From NCBI GenBank assembly GCA_019022495.1, contig JAFEKR010000006.1, forward strand, positions 3,463,632-3,527,631: DNA of 64,000 nt, given 5' to 3'. This document shows, piece after piece, positions 10,606-21,430 of this stretch. Below the pieces are notes generated by a model. It ran no database searches. It worked only from the letters and a program-made list of their open reading frames with translations, and was not told where the DNA came from. This DNA comes from Epichloe hybrida. Taxonomy: Eukaryota; Ascomycota; Sordariomycetes; Hypocreales; Clavicipitaceae. Within the stretch, counting starts at the first letter, position 1, and the number at the start of each line of letters is the position of its first letter. The position numbers and the translations under genes are program-made.

Positions 10606-11574
10606 GATGGAGGCCTCGAAAGGGGGGGGCCAACAAGCACAACTTGCAAGCTCGGGGGTGCAGGGTGCAGACGGCACTTCAATTTTACGGGACAGGGGGC
10701 CCAGAAATTAAATTGTATGTCAGCATCGGCAACGTGAAGAAGCCGTTCTTGCCGAGCGGGAAACGCAGCGACAACAAGTGGACAGGCCGACAACGTCAGG
10801 ATTGCAGGAATGGCACGACGGCGACATGCGACATGGATGGATGCGTGCGGCAGGGTCTTGCTTGGGGGGGGGGTTCGTGTCTTGCAAGGTTGGCCTTGGT
10901 CGAGAACTTGTCGAGACTGCAAGCTGCACGCTGCACGCTGCAAGCAGCTGCTGGGCTAGGCGCGCTGGTGGCTGGGCTACAAGTGTGTACATTGTGTACG
11001 TACATAATGCACTTCCGTAGTCCGTAGTCCGTGGTCCGTAGTCCGTATGCACATGCATGTATGTACATAGGATTTAGCCGTCAGCCGTCAACTTGGCGTC
11101 TGGTTGGTTGGTTGCCCCCCCCGCCCTGTCCCCCCCCCCCCCCCCTGCCCAGAGTTGCAGACCAAACTCGTACTCGTGCCACAGCATTTTCAGCATTGAA
11201 TCTTCAGGCGCCGGCTGGCCGGCACGGTGCGGGGCGATGCGGGCTGTACATGTATGTAGGTGCGAGAGAGCGAGAGAGGGAACAAACTAATCACATCGTT
11301 GGGCGCTCTTCCACTCCTTCAAATTTGGGCAACCCAAGCTGCGACACTTCGAGCTTCGTGGCTTCCCTTTTTTTCTCTTTTTTTTTTCCGCAAATCAGAT
11401 CAAGTATCGCATGCCATCAAGGACCTCAGGGGCAAGAATCACACGGGCGCGATAATACGGATTACGGATTACGGATTACACGACCATCGACAATCGCAGG
11501 CGGAAGACTCCGTCATCTCTACACCTCTCACACACACCTCGCTGGATTCTAAGGCTAATAGTACCTTGCTAGTA

Positions 11575-11814
11575 CAGTCTAACCCCTGAATGATTTTACA
11601 CTCGCTACAAGCCCCACGCGGGGCAGCTACTATCAGCTATGAGTGGCTATAATGAGTGGAGCTATTAGGGATGTCACAGGGGTTAAAAGGTACTAAGTTA
11701 TCCAAGTAAATAGCATGTAATCTAAGGTATCGTTTACCCCACATAGTAATGTTTTATTGGCCTGTTACCCCTGGTCATGTACCTCGTGTGTAAAATCATT
11801 CAGGGGTTAGACTG
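11575..11814. mobile_element. 240-bp TA-flanked MITE with 27-bp terminal inverted repeats
   Basis: The left end starts CAGTCTAACCCCTGAATG and the right end is its exact reverse complement over 27 bp. Each end is bordered by TA (11573-11574 and 11815-11816), the target duplication used by Tc1/mariner/pogo transposases. The 240-bp body has no coding frame, so this is a non-autonomous miniature element. Ends beginning CAGT with TA duplication resemble the layout of Fusarium mimp elements, but the repeat sequence is different. The perfect ends suggest a fairly young insertion. Confidence 0.85.
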
Positions 11815-11816
11815 TA

Positions 11817-12312
11817 CAATAAGCCTGGATTCTCTGCTATATTTAGGTCCCTTGCTTGTACCCGGAAAAGAATGGGTCTTGTTCCTGTTTGCTTGCTTAT
11901 GCATAATGTTGGGACCATGATGTGACTCTCCTCGCCCCGCTTCTTCACCACTAGGCCCACCTTTCCTTCCCGCTTTCCATTCCCACACATCTCGCGTGGT
12001 TAATAACGAAGTGGAAGAAGAAATAGCCATTGACTTCGTGACTTCTTCGTGACTTGAACCTACGTAGTCCGTAGTATACATCACATCCTCAATGAAAGCA
12101 TACTACATCTATGTACCCAGTTAGTTAATGATAATCTTATTTGTGCTTTTGAGCATGCGTAAAGTGAGCCAGCCAATGCCGCCGGTTTCTCAAAAGCAAC
12201 TTGACAGACTCCGTCGCTATGCAATTCCCTAGACGAACTCTGATGACTCTGATGACATCGTTGCATCGTGGAAAACGAAAACGAATCTGCATCTGTAATC
12301 AGAAGCAAAATA
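11817..12312. other. Intergenic between MITE and ubiquitin protease 3' end
   Basis: About 500 bp without supported coding sequence. It includes the 3' flank of the minus-strand ubiquitin protease gene and another GTAGTCCGTAGT word near 12064, echoing the words near 11030. Confidence 0.5.
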
Positions 12313-14502
12313 CTATCCACCTTGACGCGCGCCCTTGTCACTCTTGACTGTGTCATCCTCGTCGTATGTCCAGTTCCGCAAACTTGATGGCGCCGAAGTG
12401 ACAATTGTGGGCGCGCCAATCGTGTCCGCGGTGGTTGCCAGCGTTTCTGGCTCAGATATATCGCTCGCGGAACTTGACCAGTAGTACCCATTTCCTCCTG
12501 GCTCCCCTGCGTCCGATGCTTCGGTATGGGCCATCATTTCTTGAAATTCCGAGCTCGACGTCGATGAGTCTTCGCGAGCATCTTCCATGCTGTTTGCCTC
12601 GGTCTGCAGAATCATGCTAGGATCCACACACTCATAGAACAACATGAAGACACCGGGACTGAGAGACATGATGACCTCTTCTTCGACCTCGCTCACGTTA
12701 TGATCGCTTAGACGCCACCATCCTTGGTTGCTTCTGCGGGGCGGCATCTTTGTTTTTGTTTTGTTTGGTGTGGGGCAATGATCATCATCCTCATCATCAA
12801 TCGTTTCGTTGGTAACAACGGGCCTTGATGATTTGAAATCCTCCACTGGGGCGTCAGGTTGAGGATACTTTCTGTAACATATGTAATGCCCATTCTCATG
12901 ACGCCCGTAGTGCGTTACCGCTGCGCGTAGCTCGTATATTGGCCCCGTCAGACGAGATGGGCTGAGGTCGCCGGCAATCATGCTTGATTTCGGGTCCAGT
13001 AGCCACTGTTCTTCTCCAGACCCAACTGCGCCAGAAAGCCTTTCTTCGATATCCTCAGCACTCCCCAAACACCAGGGCCCCAAATCTAGCGTCTGCGGAA
13101 AGGAGACAGGTGCTGAGTTTTTCATCATATCAAACGTTCTCGGGTCGAAAACGGATCGATTCACGTGGATGGCGAGACTTTGCGGGGGGCGAGCAATCAC
13201 AATTTGCTTAGTCTTGGTCGTACTGACTTTACTTTGTGACGAAATCTTGCACTCGTCGGAGATGGTATCATCGTCGAACTGATCCTTCTCGAGAGCCAGC
13301 TCAACTGCCTCGAGTCTTCGCAGGGGCTCTTCTATTTGCTCGAGCGAGGATGCATTTTCCTTGAGCCTTTCGACAAGCTTTGTGAGCAGTCTTTGTGCCT
13401 TGAGCAACGTGCATTTCGGGCATTCCACGCCTTCAATAGCCTCTACCTTGCTGTACGTATCTAGACGCTCGTATAGATCGTGCTGGTTTTTGTCCAGACC
13501 AAGACTGAGCGTCAGACAGTTGAAAGGAATCATTGACAAGCCCTCGGAATAGCCACATTGTATGCAAGCCACGCGCTGCGCGAGTAATCCTTCCAGCGGG
13601 TTTCGAAGAGTCTTCCTGGCGGATAGCCCAGCAGCCGACGAGACGCTCTGATAACCGCTGTCGTCACTGTGACTGTGCTCACTGGCTGTGGCGTCGTCTT
13701 TTGTGATCTCCGCTTCGAATCCTGAGTGCCGTGTGTGCATCGACTTGACCGCCTTGGCCACACTTTTGTCTACATCATCCAGAATTTTGGAGAAGTACTC
13801 CTGAGCGTCTTGTTGAGTCCATGTGCTCATGGACTTCAGTGAAGATGGTGTCCAGATTGTCCTCCCATTATTAGAAGCGTCGTTTAGATCGATGATTAGA
13901 GTTCGTAACGTATGGGCAACGTTGTTCGTCTGTCGTTGCGTATCAATTGCCTGCACACAGGCTGACAAATACTTGGGAAAGGAGGGGAGCGAAGCCAGCC
14001 CCTGCAGGATGCTGTTTTGGTAGCAAGAATTGTCGCGATTCCCCAAGCCCGCGGGTCGTTCGGGGTCCAGCTTCAGACTAAGGACATTACCGGTGACTGA
14101 CAAAGCCCGGCTCCTGGCATGGAGGACAGATTCCATCATGCCGCCTGCACGGTTCAGGCCCATAACCCTCCGCATGGCCTCGCTCTTCGCGGCATGTGTG
14201 CTCGGCGGCGATGCAGACATGGAAGTCGGATTCAGCCAGTTGTCGACAGCAAAGAGTAACGAAGTCGGCGTTATTAGGACGAGAAGGTCCCATACATATG
14301 TAAGGATCGCGTATGCGATCGCGTTCAAAGAAAGCTCTACGTCGTGAACTTTGAATATGATTGCGGCCAGGAGAACGAGCAGAGTGATGATAACTGCTGG
14401 CTCCTTTACGCGGTCCAGGATATGTTGTTGAGACTGTACTTGTCGAAAAGCCCCCACCTGGTCGTCGTAAAATGTCGTGAAATGAGGCTGTCGTGAACTC
14501 AT
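12313..14502 (-). CDS. Membrane-anchored ubiquitin carboxyl-terminal hydrolase (USP/UBP family)
   Basis: Single-exon gene of 729 residues. Residues about 34-90 contain two hydrophobic segments, so the enzyme is probably membrane-anchored with the catalytic part in the cytosol; yeast Ubp1/Ubp16 and animal USP30 share this layout. The Cys box is GLGNRDNSCYQNSIL with the catalytic Cys near residue 160. The His box is TTHYGRHENGHYICYR-like (VTHYGRHENGHYICYR here). CIQC and CPKC pairs may bind zinc. A long acidic, Asn/Lys-rich insert splits the His box from a final WWRLSDHNVSEVEEE block. The Cys box has RDNS where most USPs have xGNT, a mild deviation. C-terminal 80 residues are Ser/Glu-rich and disordered. 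It is divergent from the dioxygenase gene. Confidence 0.88.
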   Translation of the reverse strand: MSSRQPHFTTFYDDQVGAFRQVQSQQHILDRVKEPAVIITLLVLLAAIIFKVHDVELSLNAIAYAILTYVWDLLVLITPTSLLFAVDNWLNPTSMSASPPSTHAAKSEAMRRVMGLNRAGGMMESVLHARSRALSVTGNVLSLKLDPERPAGLGNRDNSCYQNSILQGLASLPSFPKYLSACVQAIDTQRQTNNVAHTLRTLIIDLNDASNNGRTIWTPSSLKSMSTWTQQDAQEYFSKILDDVDKSVAKAVKSMHTRHSGFEAEITKDDATASEHSHSDDSGYQSVSSAAGLSARKTLRNPLEGLLAQRVACIQCGYSEGLSMIPFNCLTLSLGLDKNQHDLYERLDTYSKVEAIEGVECPKCTLLKAQRLLTKLVERLKENASSLEQIEEPLRRLEAVELALEKDQFDDDTISDECKISSQSKVSTTKTKQIVIARPPQSLAIHVNRSVFDPRTFDMMKNSAPVSFPQTLDLGPWCLGSAEDIEERLSGAVGSGEEQWLLDPKSSMIAGDLSPSRLTGPIYELRAAVTHYGRHENGHYICYRKYPQPDAPVEDFKSSRPVVTNETIDDEDDDHCPTPNKTKTKMPPRRSNQGWWRLSDHNVSEVEEEVIMSLSPGVFMLFYECVDPSMILQTEANSMEDAREDSSTSSSEFQEMMAHTEASDAGEPGGNGYYWSSSASDISEPETLATTADTIGAPTIVTSAPSSLRNWTYDEDDTVKSDKGARQGG

Positions 14503-14978
14503 GCTGTATTATGTAAAAGGAGTCGCCGCTTGCTGAATTTTGACGGCTGTCAAACTGCAGTGATCATTGACAACTCTGTGGTGGTCAGGACAGGGTGACC
14601 ATTGTCAAGAGAGGTAGAAGATGGATAAGATGCTTGGCTAAAGAAGGGAGTTTCGCCCTGGCAATAAGCCATGCATGGATGGAAGAATAAACACTGTCAA
14701 TCAAGCCGTCAGCGCGCCCTCTCGATCACGAATGCGGATTGAGCTTGTATCGACCAGACTATGGCAAGTGCAGGTGCATCGTCATCAGTTTGACACGGTG
14801 CGGATTATCTAGTCTCCCTCGAGGCGTTCCCGGGTTCTAGTGGTCCCGTGCATCGGACCACGCGCTGTCAAGTAATATCAAGTTATTAGTGGACCCGGCC
14901 ACTTGAGTACGTACCTATATTATCAAGTCCTCGTGTTTTCACGAAATTTTGCTTCGTTCATCACACACACGATTACCT
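14503..14978. promoter_or_regulatory. Divergent promoter region, ubiquitin protease/dioxygenase
   Basis: 476 bp between two opposed start codons. It must hold both promoters. No ORF or recognisable operator was seen. Confidence 0.5.
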
Positions 14979-16849
14979 ATGGCTGTCTCGCTGGGAACGA
15001 TCCTTCGTTCCTCAAGGTAATGTGTTCCACTCCGTCTTGGCCTTTTGGATACCATGCTCAATTGATGTAGGCCAATTGGCATCCGGGGCACGAGACTGCT
15101 CACTCAAGCGCCCAAGCCTCACCACAACATCCGCAGCTTCGCCACTTGCTTGGACTCAGACAGCAATGGATTGATATTGAAGAGCGATGCAGCTGGAAAG
15201 TCGACTGAGTAACGACTGTGAGTAGCTTTTTGTCCATGACCACCAAAGGACGGGACTAACCCCATGGATGTAGCTCAAACCTGTGGTTGCGGTAAGTTTG
15301 GCCGCCAGGTCGACTCTTTCATTCACGGGCCTGAACCTGATTTGATCCTGTCCAGTGACAACTGCCGTTGCACAAAATGTGTCAATCAGGATACCATGCA
15401 AAGGAATCTCAATACGTTTGAAGTGTGTACTTTTTACTGCACCCAAAAGCGAGGTCGACATTGCCCCTTGCCATGCTGACGACTGGAAGATCGCACGTGA
15501 TATTGCCCCGACGACTATCCAGCAACATGAAGAAAGAGTCGATGTTACTTGTAAGGTCTTTACTTCTGTCACGACTTCACCCTCCCAATTGCTAACCACA
15601 AGGTGTAGGGTCTGATTCCCATGAGAGCACCTACACCTGGTCTTGGTTGCGCTCGACGTTGCACGGGAGCGAGACCAAGGAATTGAATGGTCTGCAGTAA
15701 GTTGAAATGTCGCGGCATTCTCGATTCTAGTGTGAGTTGTTGACCCCTTCTAGCGAAAAACTCTGGAACTCAGCTATTGCCTCCGACCCACCAAGAGTTC
15801 CCTATGATTCAGTCATGGACAAAGGCGATATTAAAGGCATGGCAGAACTAACAAGCAAGATTGTGAGTTCAGATTAGCAAAAGAATCTTGAATATACTGA
15901 GCTTATTTGAATCTAGCGTCAATGGGGGCTCTGTTTTGTCACGGGTACTCCGAAGACACCAGAGGCTACGGAGAAACTCCTGGAGGCCATTGGGCCAATT
16001 CGCAATACCCACTACGGAGGTTTCTACGACTTTGTGCCGGATCTTGCCAAGGCTGACACGGCCTACACAAACTTGGCACTTGCAGCTCACACTGATACGA
16101 CCTATTTCACTGAACCCGCGGGCTTACAGGCTTTCCACATGTTGTCACATACGCCGCCACCAAACAAGACAGATGAAGCGGCAGCATCGCTTGGAGGCCA
16201 GTCCCTCCTCGTTGACGGGTTCTATGCTGCTCACAGATTGAGGAAGGAGTTCCCCGCTGCATATGAGGTGCTCCGAAAGGCCAGAGTGCCGTGGCATTCG
16301 AGCGGAAATCAAGGAGTGGCCATCGCACCAGATAGAGCATACCCTGTAATTGATTCGTCAAGCAAAAAAGTGTTTCGAATCCGCTGGAACAACGACGACA
16401 GGGGCGTCATCCCCCTGCACCTTGACGTCGACGAATGGTATCTTGCCGCGAGCAGATGGAACAGCATCTTGCGACGGAAGCAAAACGAATACTGGTTCCA
16501 GCTGGAACCGGGGCAGGTTCTGAGTATGTTCTGAGCAGAGAAAGCCTTTTATGCAAGCGCAAGCCAAAAAAATGCCAAAAAGAGCATGACATATCACCAG
16601 ATGGCTAACATCTTTAGTTTTTGACAATTGGCGTGTTCTCCATGGTCGAAGTGCTTTTGAGGGGCTGCGCAGGATCTGCGGCGGCTACAGTAAGTCCATC
16701 TACCTACATTTAACCAGCTTGTCATTAGGGCTTGGAAATGCTCACGCAGGGATACCTCTCAAGTTAATCGAGACGATTTCATATCTCGTTGGAAGACGTC
16801 CAACTTCCCTAGCGACGAGGTGATTGCGGCAAATATGCAGCTCAGGTAA
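14979..16849 (+). CDS. Trimethyllysine dioxygenase (carnitine biosynthesis)
   Basis: Ten exons: 14979-15016, 15071-15208, 15274-15291, 15356-15422, 15490-15550, 15609-15696, 15754-15862, 15917-16523, 16618-16689 and 16764-16849; 427 residues in one frame. The first residues form a mitochondrial-type leader. The N-terminal GBBH-like domain has the zinc site in WLRDNCRCTKCVNQDTMQR. The catalytic TauD-type domain has the iron ligands in AAHTDTTYF and the distal His in NWRVLHGRSAF, with Arg for 2-oxoglutarate in that region. It hydroxylates N6-trimethyllysine using Fe(II), oxygen and 2-oxoglutarate, the first step to carnitine. Butyrobetaine hydroxylase is the close alternative; the short TDTTYF and DGFYAA blocks favour trimethyllysine. 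Exon 3 is only 18 nt. Two acceptors end in AAG. The extreme C-terminus is the least certain part. Confidence 0.85.
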
Positions 16850-17380
16850 ACTGCTTTTACACTGCATCAGACGGTTCCTGATACTCTGACCAACCATGAT
16901 TGCACATTCTGGAAGTTTCATGTGCTTCTTCCGTGTACCTCGACTTGAAAATTGCCTTGCGTTTGCTTGCATGGTGACATGAACAGGCCCCAGTTCAAGA
17001 AGCCATAATGTCCGAAACGTACTGTTTATTCATTTGTTCATTTGAATGCGCTAGATAGCAAAACGGTACAGTTTGGACATTTTGCACAATCTGGACATTG
17101 TTAATATGTATATGTAATCCGTGTGTAATAAAGAATACAAGACAAGCTACTCCACTCAATTCCCACGCACCCCACTCTCTGAGCCTGGAGTTGATGCGCA
17201 CCAATCCTCGCACATAAATGCAGGTAGGTCCACATGTTTTGTTTCGTCATGGTTAAACAAGACGCGACGATGGGGGATGGAGATTGATAAGAAGAGGTAC
17301 CTGATGACCTCTCCCCCCCCATCTCCACGAAGGGAGTACCGCAACGTCATCTTCACGACCATTTACGCCCTTACGACAAA
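16850..17380. other. Intergenic, dioxygenase to SDR
   Basis: 531 bp holding the 3' flank of the dioxygenase gene and the promoter of the dehydrogenase gene. The repeated word GGACATT occurs near 17073-17100. No supported gene. Confidence 0.5.
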
Positions 17381-18506
17381 ATGGCTACCAACATGCTGGA
17401 CGGCGCCTTTCGCCAGGATAACACAGATGTGCCCAAGGGTGATCGTGTGCTGCCCATGTTCTCGCTCAAGGGCCGAACGGCGATTGTGTCGGGTGCCGGA
17501 GCGGGCATTGGCCTGGCTGTGGCTCAAGCATACGCTGAAGCTGGTGCCAACGTCGCCATCTGGTACAACAGCAACAAGCAGGCTGTGATTGAGGCGGAGA
17601 AAATCGAAAAGACGTACGGAGTCAAGTGTGCGTCGCGATGCAAAGATGCTTCTTCTCCCCTCCCCCGCCATTCATTTCATCTTCTCATGCTACGCGGTCT
17701 GGGACAAACTGACCCTTATTACACCGACAGGCAAGGCATACCAAGTCGACGTCATTTCACCCGAGGCCGTCGAAAAAGCCATCGTGGATATCGTCAAAGA
17801 ATTCAACGGCCGCCTGGACATCTTTGTCGCCAACTCGGGCATCGCCTGGGAGGAAGGGGCCTTTATTGACGGCAGTGTTGAGACAGCGCGCAAGGTCATG
17901 GCCGTCAACGTCGACGGCGTCATGTGGTGTGCCAAGAGTGCGGGAGCTCACTTTCGACGACAGAAGAAGGAGGGCACGACGCTGGACGGCAAACCCCTCG
18001 ACGGGTTCCTGGCCGGCAGCTTCATTGCCACGGCTTCCATGAGCGGCAGCATCGTCAACATCCCCCAGCTTCAGGCTGTGTACAACGGAAGCAAGGCGGC
18101 TGTCATTCACTTTTGCAGGAGTCTGGCGGTGGAGTGGACTGGGTTCGCGAGAGTCAACACTGTCTCGCCGGGATACATCCGGACGGAAATTTCCAACTTT
18201 GCGCCCAAGGAGACCAAGGACCAGTGGAAGAACAAGACTCCCATGGGGTGCGTCGCTTTTTTATATATTGATTTCTTTACTCACTCATTTATCCATCGTC
18301 ACTCTCATCGCCCGTCCTTCTTCCTTTGTTTGCCCATGATGATGGGTACTCTTGCATGTTCGATCTGATTGCTAACGACTTGAGACTGCAGACGAGAGGG
18401 CCGAGTAAGCGAGCTCAAGGGCCCTTATCTATTTTTGGCGAGCGATGCCGCGTCGTACACGACTGGTCTGGACATGATTGTTGATGGAGGATATTGTCTG
18501 CCTTGA
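17381..18506 (+). CDS. Short-chain dehydrogenase, polyol/sorbose-reductase type
   Basis: Three exons: 17381-17627, 17731-18247 and 18392-18506, giving 292 residues. Classical SDR features: cofactor motif GAGAGIG near residues 39-45, NSG as the NAG-type motif, a catalytic Ser in ASMSGSI, YNGSK as YxxxK, then PGYIRTEI. The C-terminal [21 protein letters not shown] is typical of fungal NADP-dependent mannitol dehydrogenase, sorbose reductase and D-arabinitol 2-dehydrogenase. These interconvert ketoses and polyols in the cytosol. Which substrate is used cannot be decided here. Donors are GTGCGT at both introns. Confidence 0.87.
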
Positions 18507-19447
18507 GTGGTGACTCTGGTGAGGGTATTGGGAGAGCGAGCGTGCTGTTTCTGCATCATGGGGCATGAATCGCATCATGAATAAATCCCGAGTTGGAGAT
18601 GGGGGGAACAACGAGAAAGTGGGGTTGCCGCTTGCGCTGTTATAGCTAGAATTGCTGCGCAGGCACCAACATTGCACGTTTGCTTTCCGGCCTCAGATGG
18701 CGGCGCAGCAACGTCATTGATTCTGAGTACAGAGTATTAGTCCGTGCTCCTCCGTACTTGCTGAAAGAGATTATAGCCGCCGTCCTCCCAAGGAAGGGTG
18801 CGCATCCTTTGTTTTGGCCTGACGGTTCTCACGTTATAACCCCAAAGAACCCCCTCAAGAACCCCCCGAAGAACCCCCCGAAGAACCCCCCGAAGAACCC
18901 CCCGAAGAACCCCCCCAAGAGAACCCCCGCTTCCTGCTCGCTGGCTGGCTGCTCAACTCTCGCACCACACACCACACACCACACACCCACCGCGACAACA
19001 CACACACACACACGCACAGCCCGACGCAGATACCTCCCTCCTCGTTCGCCCTACTAGTCAGCCCTACTCATCCTCTTCACGACGCATTTCTGCCATTTCT
19101 GTCACCTACCCGCCCCTCCTCCGCCGTATTGCACGAGCAGCTCCGCGTTCGGAATCTGCTACGTGTCGGCGACTTATTCCACAACTCCCGCTGGTCGTGA
19201 GGTCGTGAGCTCCTTTCTGTCGTCTTGCTTACTGCGCTCCAGTCTGCCCACGAGCTGCCGTTTGAGACCGACCCCTCACCGCCACCACCGTCGCTTGACG
19301 TCGACTTCGGGGCCCCTTACTTTTTGGCCAACTCGAGTCCCGTGTCTCATTGTCGACCAGGTCGAGAACCTCGCATGATAGGCGATCGTCCCGTACATTT
19401 TTGACCGCGTCCATTTCCTCCCTTCTCCTCCTCCTTAGTCCTTCGCC
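18507..19447. promoter_or_regulatory. Calcineurin upstream region with pyrimidine-rich leader
   Basis: 941 bp between the SDR stop and the calcineurin start. It contains a 12-bp C-rich minisatellite (separate entry), CA-rich words near 18960-19020, and a long CT-rich stretch from about 19020 to 19440 that is probably promoter plus 5' leader. No supported ORF. Confidence 0.5.
18842..18928. repeat. 12-bp C-rich minisatellite upstream of calcineurin
   Basis: About six to seven copies of a unit close to AAGAACCCCCCG, with small changes in the outer copies. Repeated C runs make the opposite strand G-rich. Confidence 0.9.
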
Positions 19448-21430
19448 ATGGAGCAAGACGGCCAGCCCGCACCTGACCAGGTGCGCCGCACCCAGCAAGT
19501 CGACAATGCCATCCGCGCAATTCAAGAAAAGAAGCCTGTCCCCGAAATCGATTTCACCATCCATACCATGGAAGATGAAACGCAAGTGAGCACTTTGGAG
19601 AGGGTCTGCAAAGGTGCGTCCGGAACGTGACGATTAATCCCACAGCATCTCCTTTTCATGTGGTCGGCAAAGCTGCCCAGACGTCATAAACATGAGCGAG
19701 CCCCGATTGACGACGAGACTGACGTTTTGCTTGTGGCGTTTCCTTTATTGCAGATGTCCAAGCGCCTGCCATGGTCAAGCCGACGGACGAACAGTTCTTT
19801 GAAGACGACTCTCACACCAAACCCAGCATCACATTTCTGAAGCAACATTTCTATCGCGAGGGACGCTTGACAGAGGAGCAAGCTCTATGGATCCTGCGAA
19901 AAGGCACCGAGATCCTGCGGGCAGAGCCAAATCTGCTCGAGATGGACGCCCCCATCACCGTTTGTGGCGACGTTCACGGCCAGTACTACGACTTGATGAA
20001 GCTGTTTGAAGTGGGTGGCGACCCAGCAGAGACAAGGTATCTCTTCTTGGGAGACTATGTCGACAGAGGATACTTCAGTATTGAGTGCGTCTTGTACCTG
20101 TGGTGTCTCAAAATTCACTATCCCAATTCCCTGTGGCTGCTCCGAGGCAATCACGAGTGCCGTCACTTGACCGACTATTTTACTTTCAAGCTTGAGTGCA
20201 AGCACAAGTACTCTGAAACCGTCTACGAAGCTTGCATGGAATCTTTCTGCAGTCTGCCCTTGGCAGCGGTCATGAACAAGCAATTTCTTTGTATCCACGG
20301 CGGTCTCAGCCCAGAATTGCACACGCTTGACGATCTAAGAAGTGTGCGTATCTTATCCACCCCGGAGAAGATATTCGGACTTGCTCTCCTGTCATGCTGA
20401 CCCTTGTGTGTTGGCCCTAGATTGATCGATTCCGGGAACCCCCTACGCAAGGTCTCATGTGCGATATTCTCTGGGCTGATCCGTTGGAAGATTTCGGTCA
20501 GGAGAAAACGAGCGACTACTTTTTGCATAACCACGTGCGAGGCTGTTCCTATTTCTTTTCATATCCTGCAGCATGTGCGTTCCTTGAGAAGAACAACCTC
20601 TTGTCCGTCATCCGCGCACACGAGGCTCAAGACGCCGGTTACCGAATGTATCGAAAGACGCGTACTACGGGGTTTCCTAGCGTCATGACCATCTTTTCCG
20701 CCCCAAACTATCTCGATGTATACAACAACAAGGCCGCCGTACTCAAGTACGAGAACAACGTTATGAACATCCGGCAGTTCAACTGCACACCTCACCCCTA
20801 CTGGCTACCCAACTTTATGGACGTTTTCACGTGGTCTCTGCCATTTGTGGGAGAAAAGATCACGGACATGTTGATCGCGATCCTTAGCACGTGCTCGGAA
20901 GAGGAACTCAAGGAGGAAACCCCGTCTTCCACCAGCCCTCAGTCGCCCACCACATCCCAGGCTGGCGTCGACGATCCCAATTCGATCGAGTTCAAGAGGA
21001 GAGCGATCAAGAACAAAATTCTCGCCATTGGTCGCATGTCACGCGTGTTCCAGGTGCTGCGAGAGGAGTCGGAAAAGGTTACTGAGCTTAAGACTGTTTC
21101 TGGTGGCAGACTACCTGCTGGTACGCTCATGCTTGGCGCTGAAGGTATCAAGAACGCGATCAGCACGTTCGAGGATGCCCGGAAGGTTGATTTGCAGAAC
21201 GAGCGTCTACCTCCGAGCCACGAAGAGGTTGTGAAGCACCAGGAAGAAGAACGAGCAACGGCACTTCAAAAGGCGGCCCATGAGGCCGACAATGACAAGA
21301 AGCTGCAGCAACTTTCTCGACGACTCAGCACGTAAGTATCATGTGATCCAATGGAAATGTAACCCACTGCAATTCTTTTTATCACACAGCTAATGTCACG
21401 CGTAGTGACCGCAAACATCGGTCGCCATAG
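19448..21430 (+). CDS. CNA1: Calcineurin A, PP2B catalytic subunit
   Basis: Four exons: 19448-19613, 19754-20343, 20421-21331 and 21406-21430, giving 563 residues. All metallophosphatase signatures are present: [25 protein letters not shown] and [13 protein letters not shown]. The B-subunit-binding helix lies in [21 protein letters not shown] calmodulin-binding stretch follows ([20 protein letters not shown]) and an autoinhibitory segment ([19 protein letters not shown]). The enzyme dephosphorylates Crz1-type factors after calcium rises and controls stress response and growth. The last exon adds only eight residues; splicing to it gives STDRKHRSP, which resembles related fungi, whereas read-through would stop immediately after ST. 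Expected length for fungi. Confidence 0.95.

Larger units (their letters stand above)
10239..11574. other. Gene-free region with simple tandem arrays
   Basis: About 1.3 kb with no supported gene. It carries several short tandem arrays (annotated separately), homopolymers near 10865 and 11120-11145 (G and C runs), repeated GTAGTCC words near 11020-11050 and GGATTAC words near 11459-11478. Pro/Thr-rich ORFs on both strands derive from these repeats. Confidence 0.7.

Noticed and set aside
10281..10943. Minus-strand Thr/Pro/His ORFs of about 200 codons
   Set aside because: They translate the tandem arrays (HTKPHQTTPN-type repeats) and show no start context or family match.
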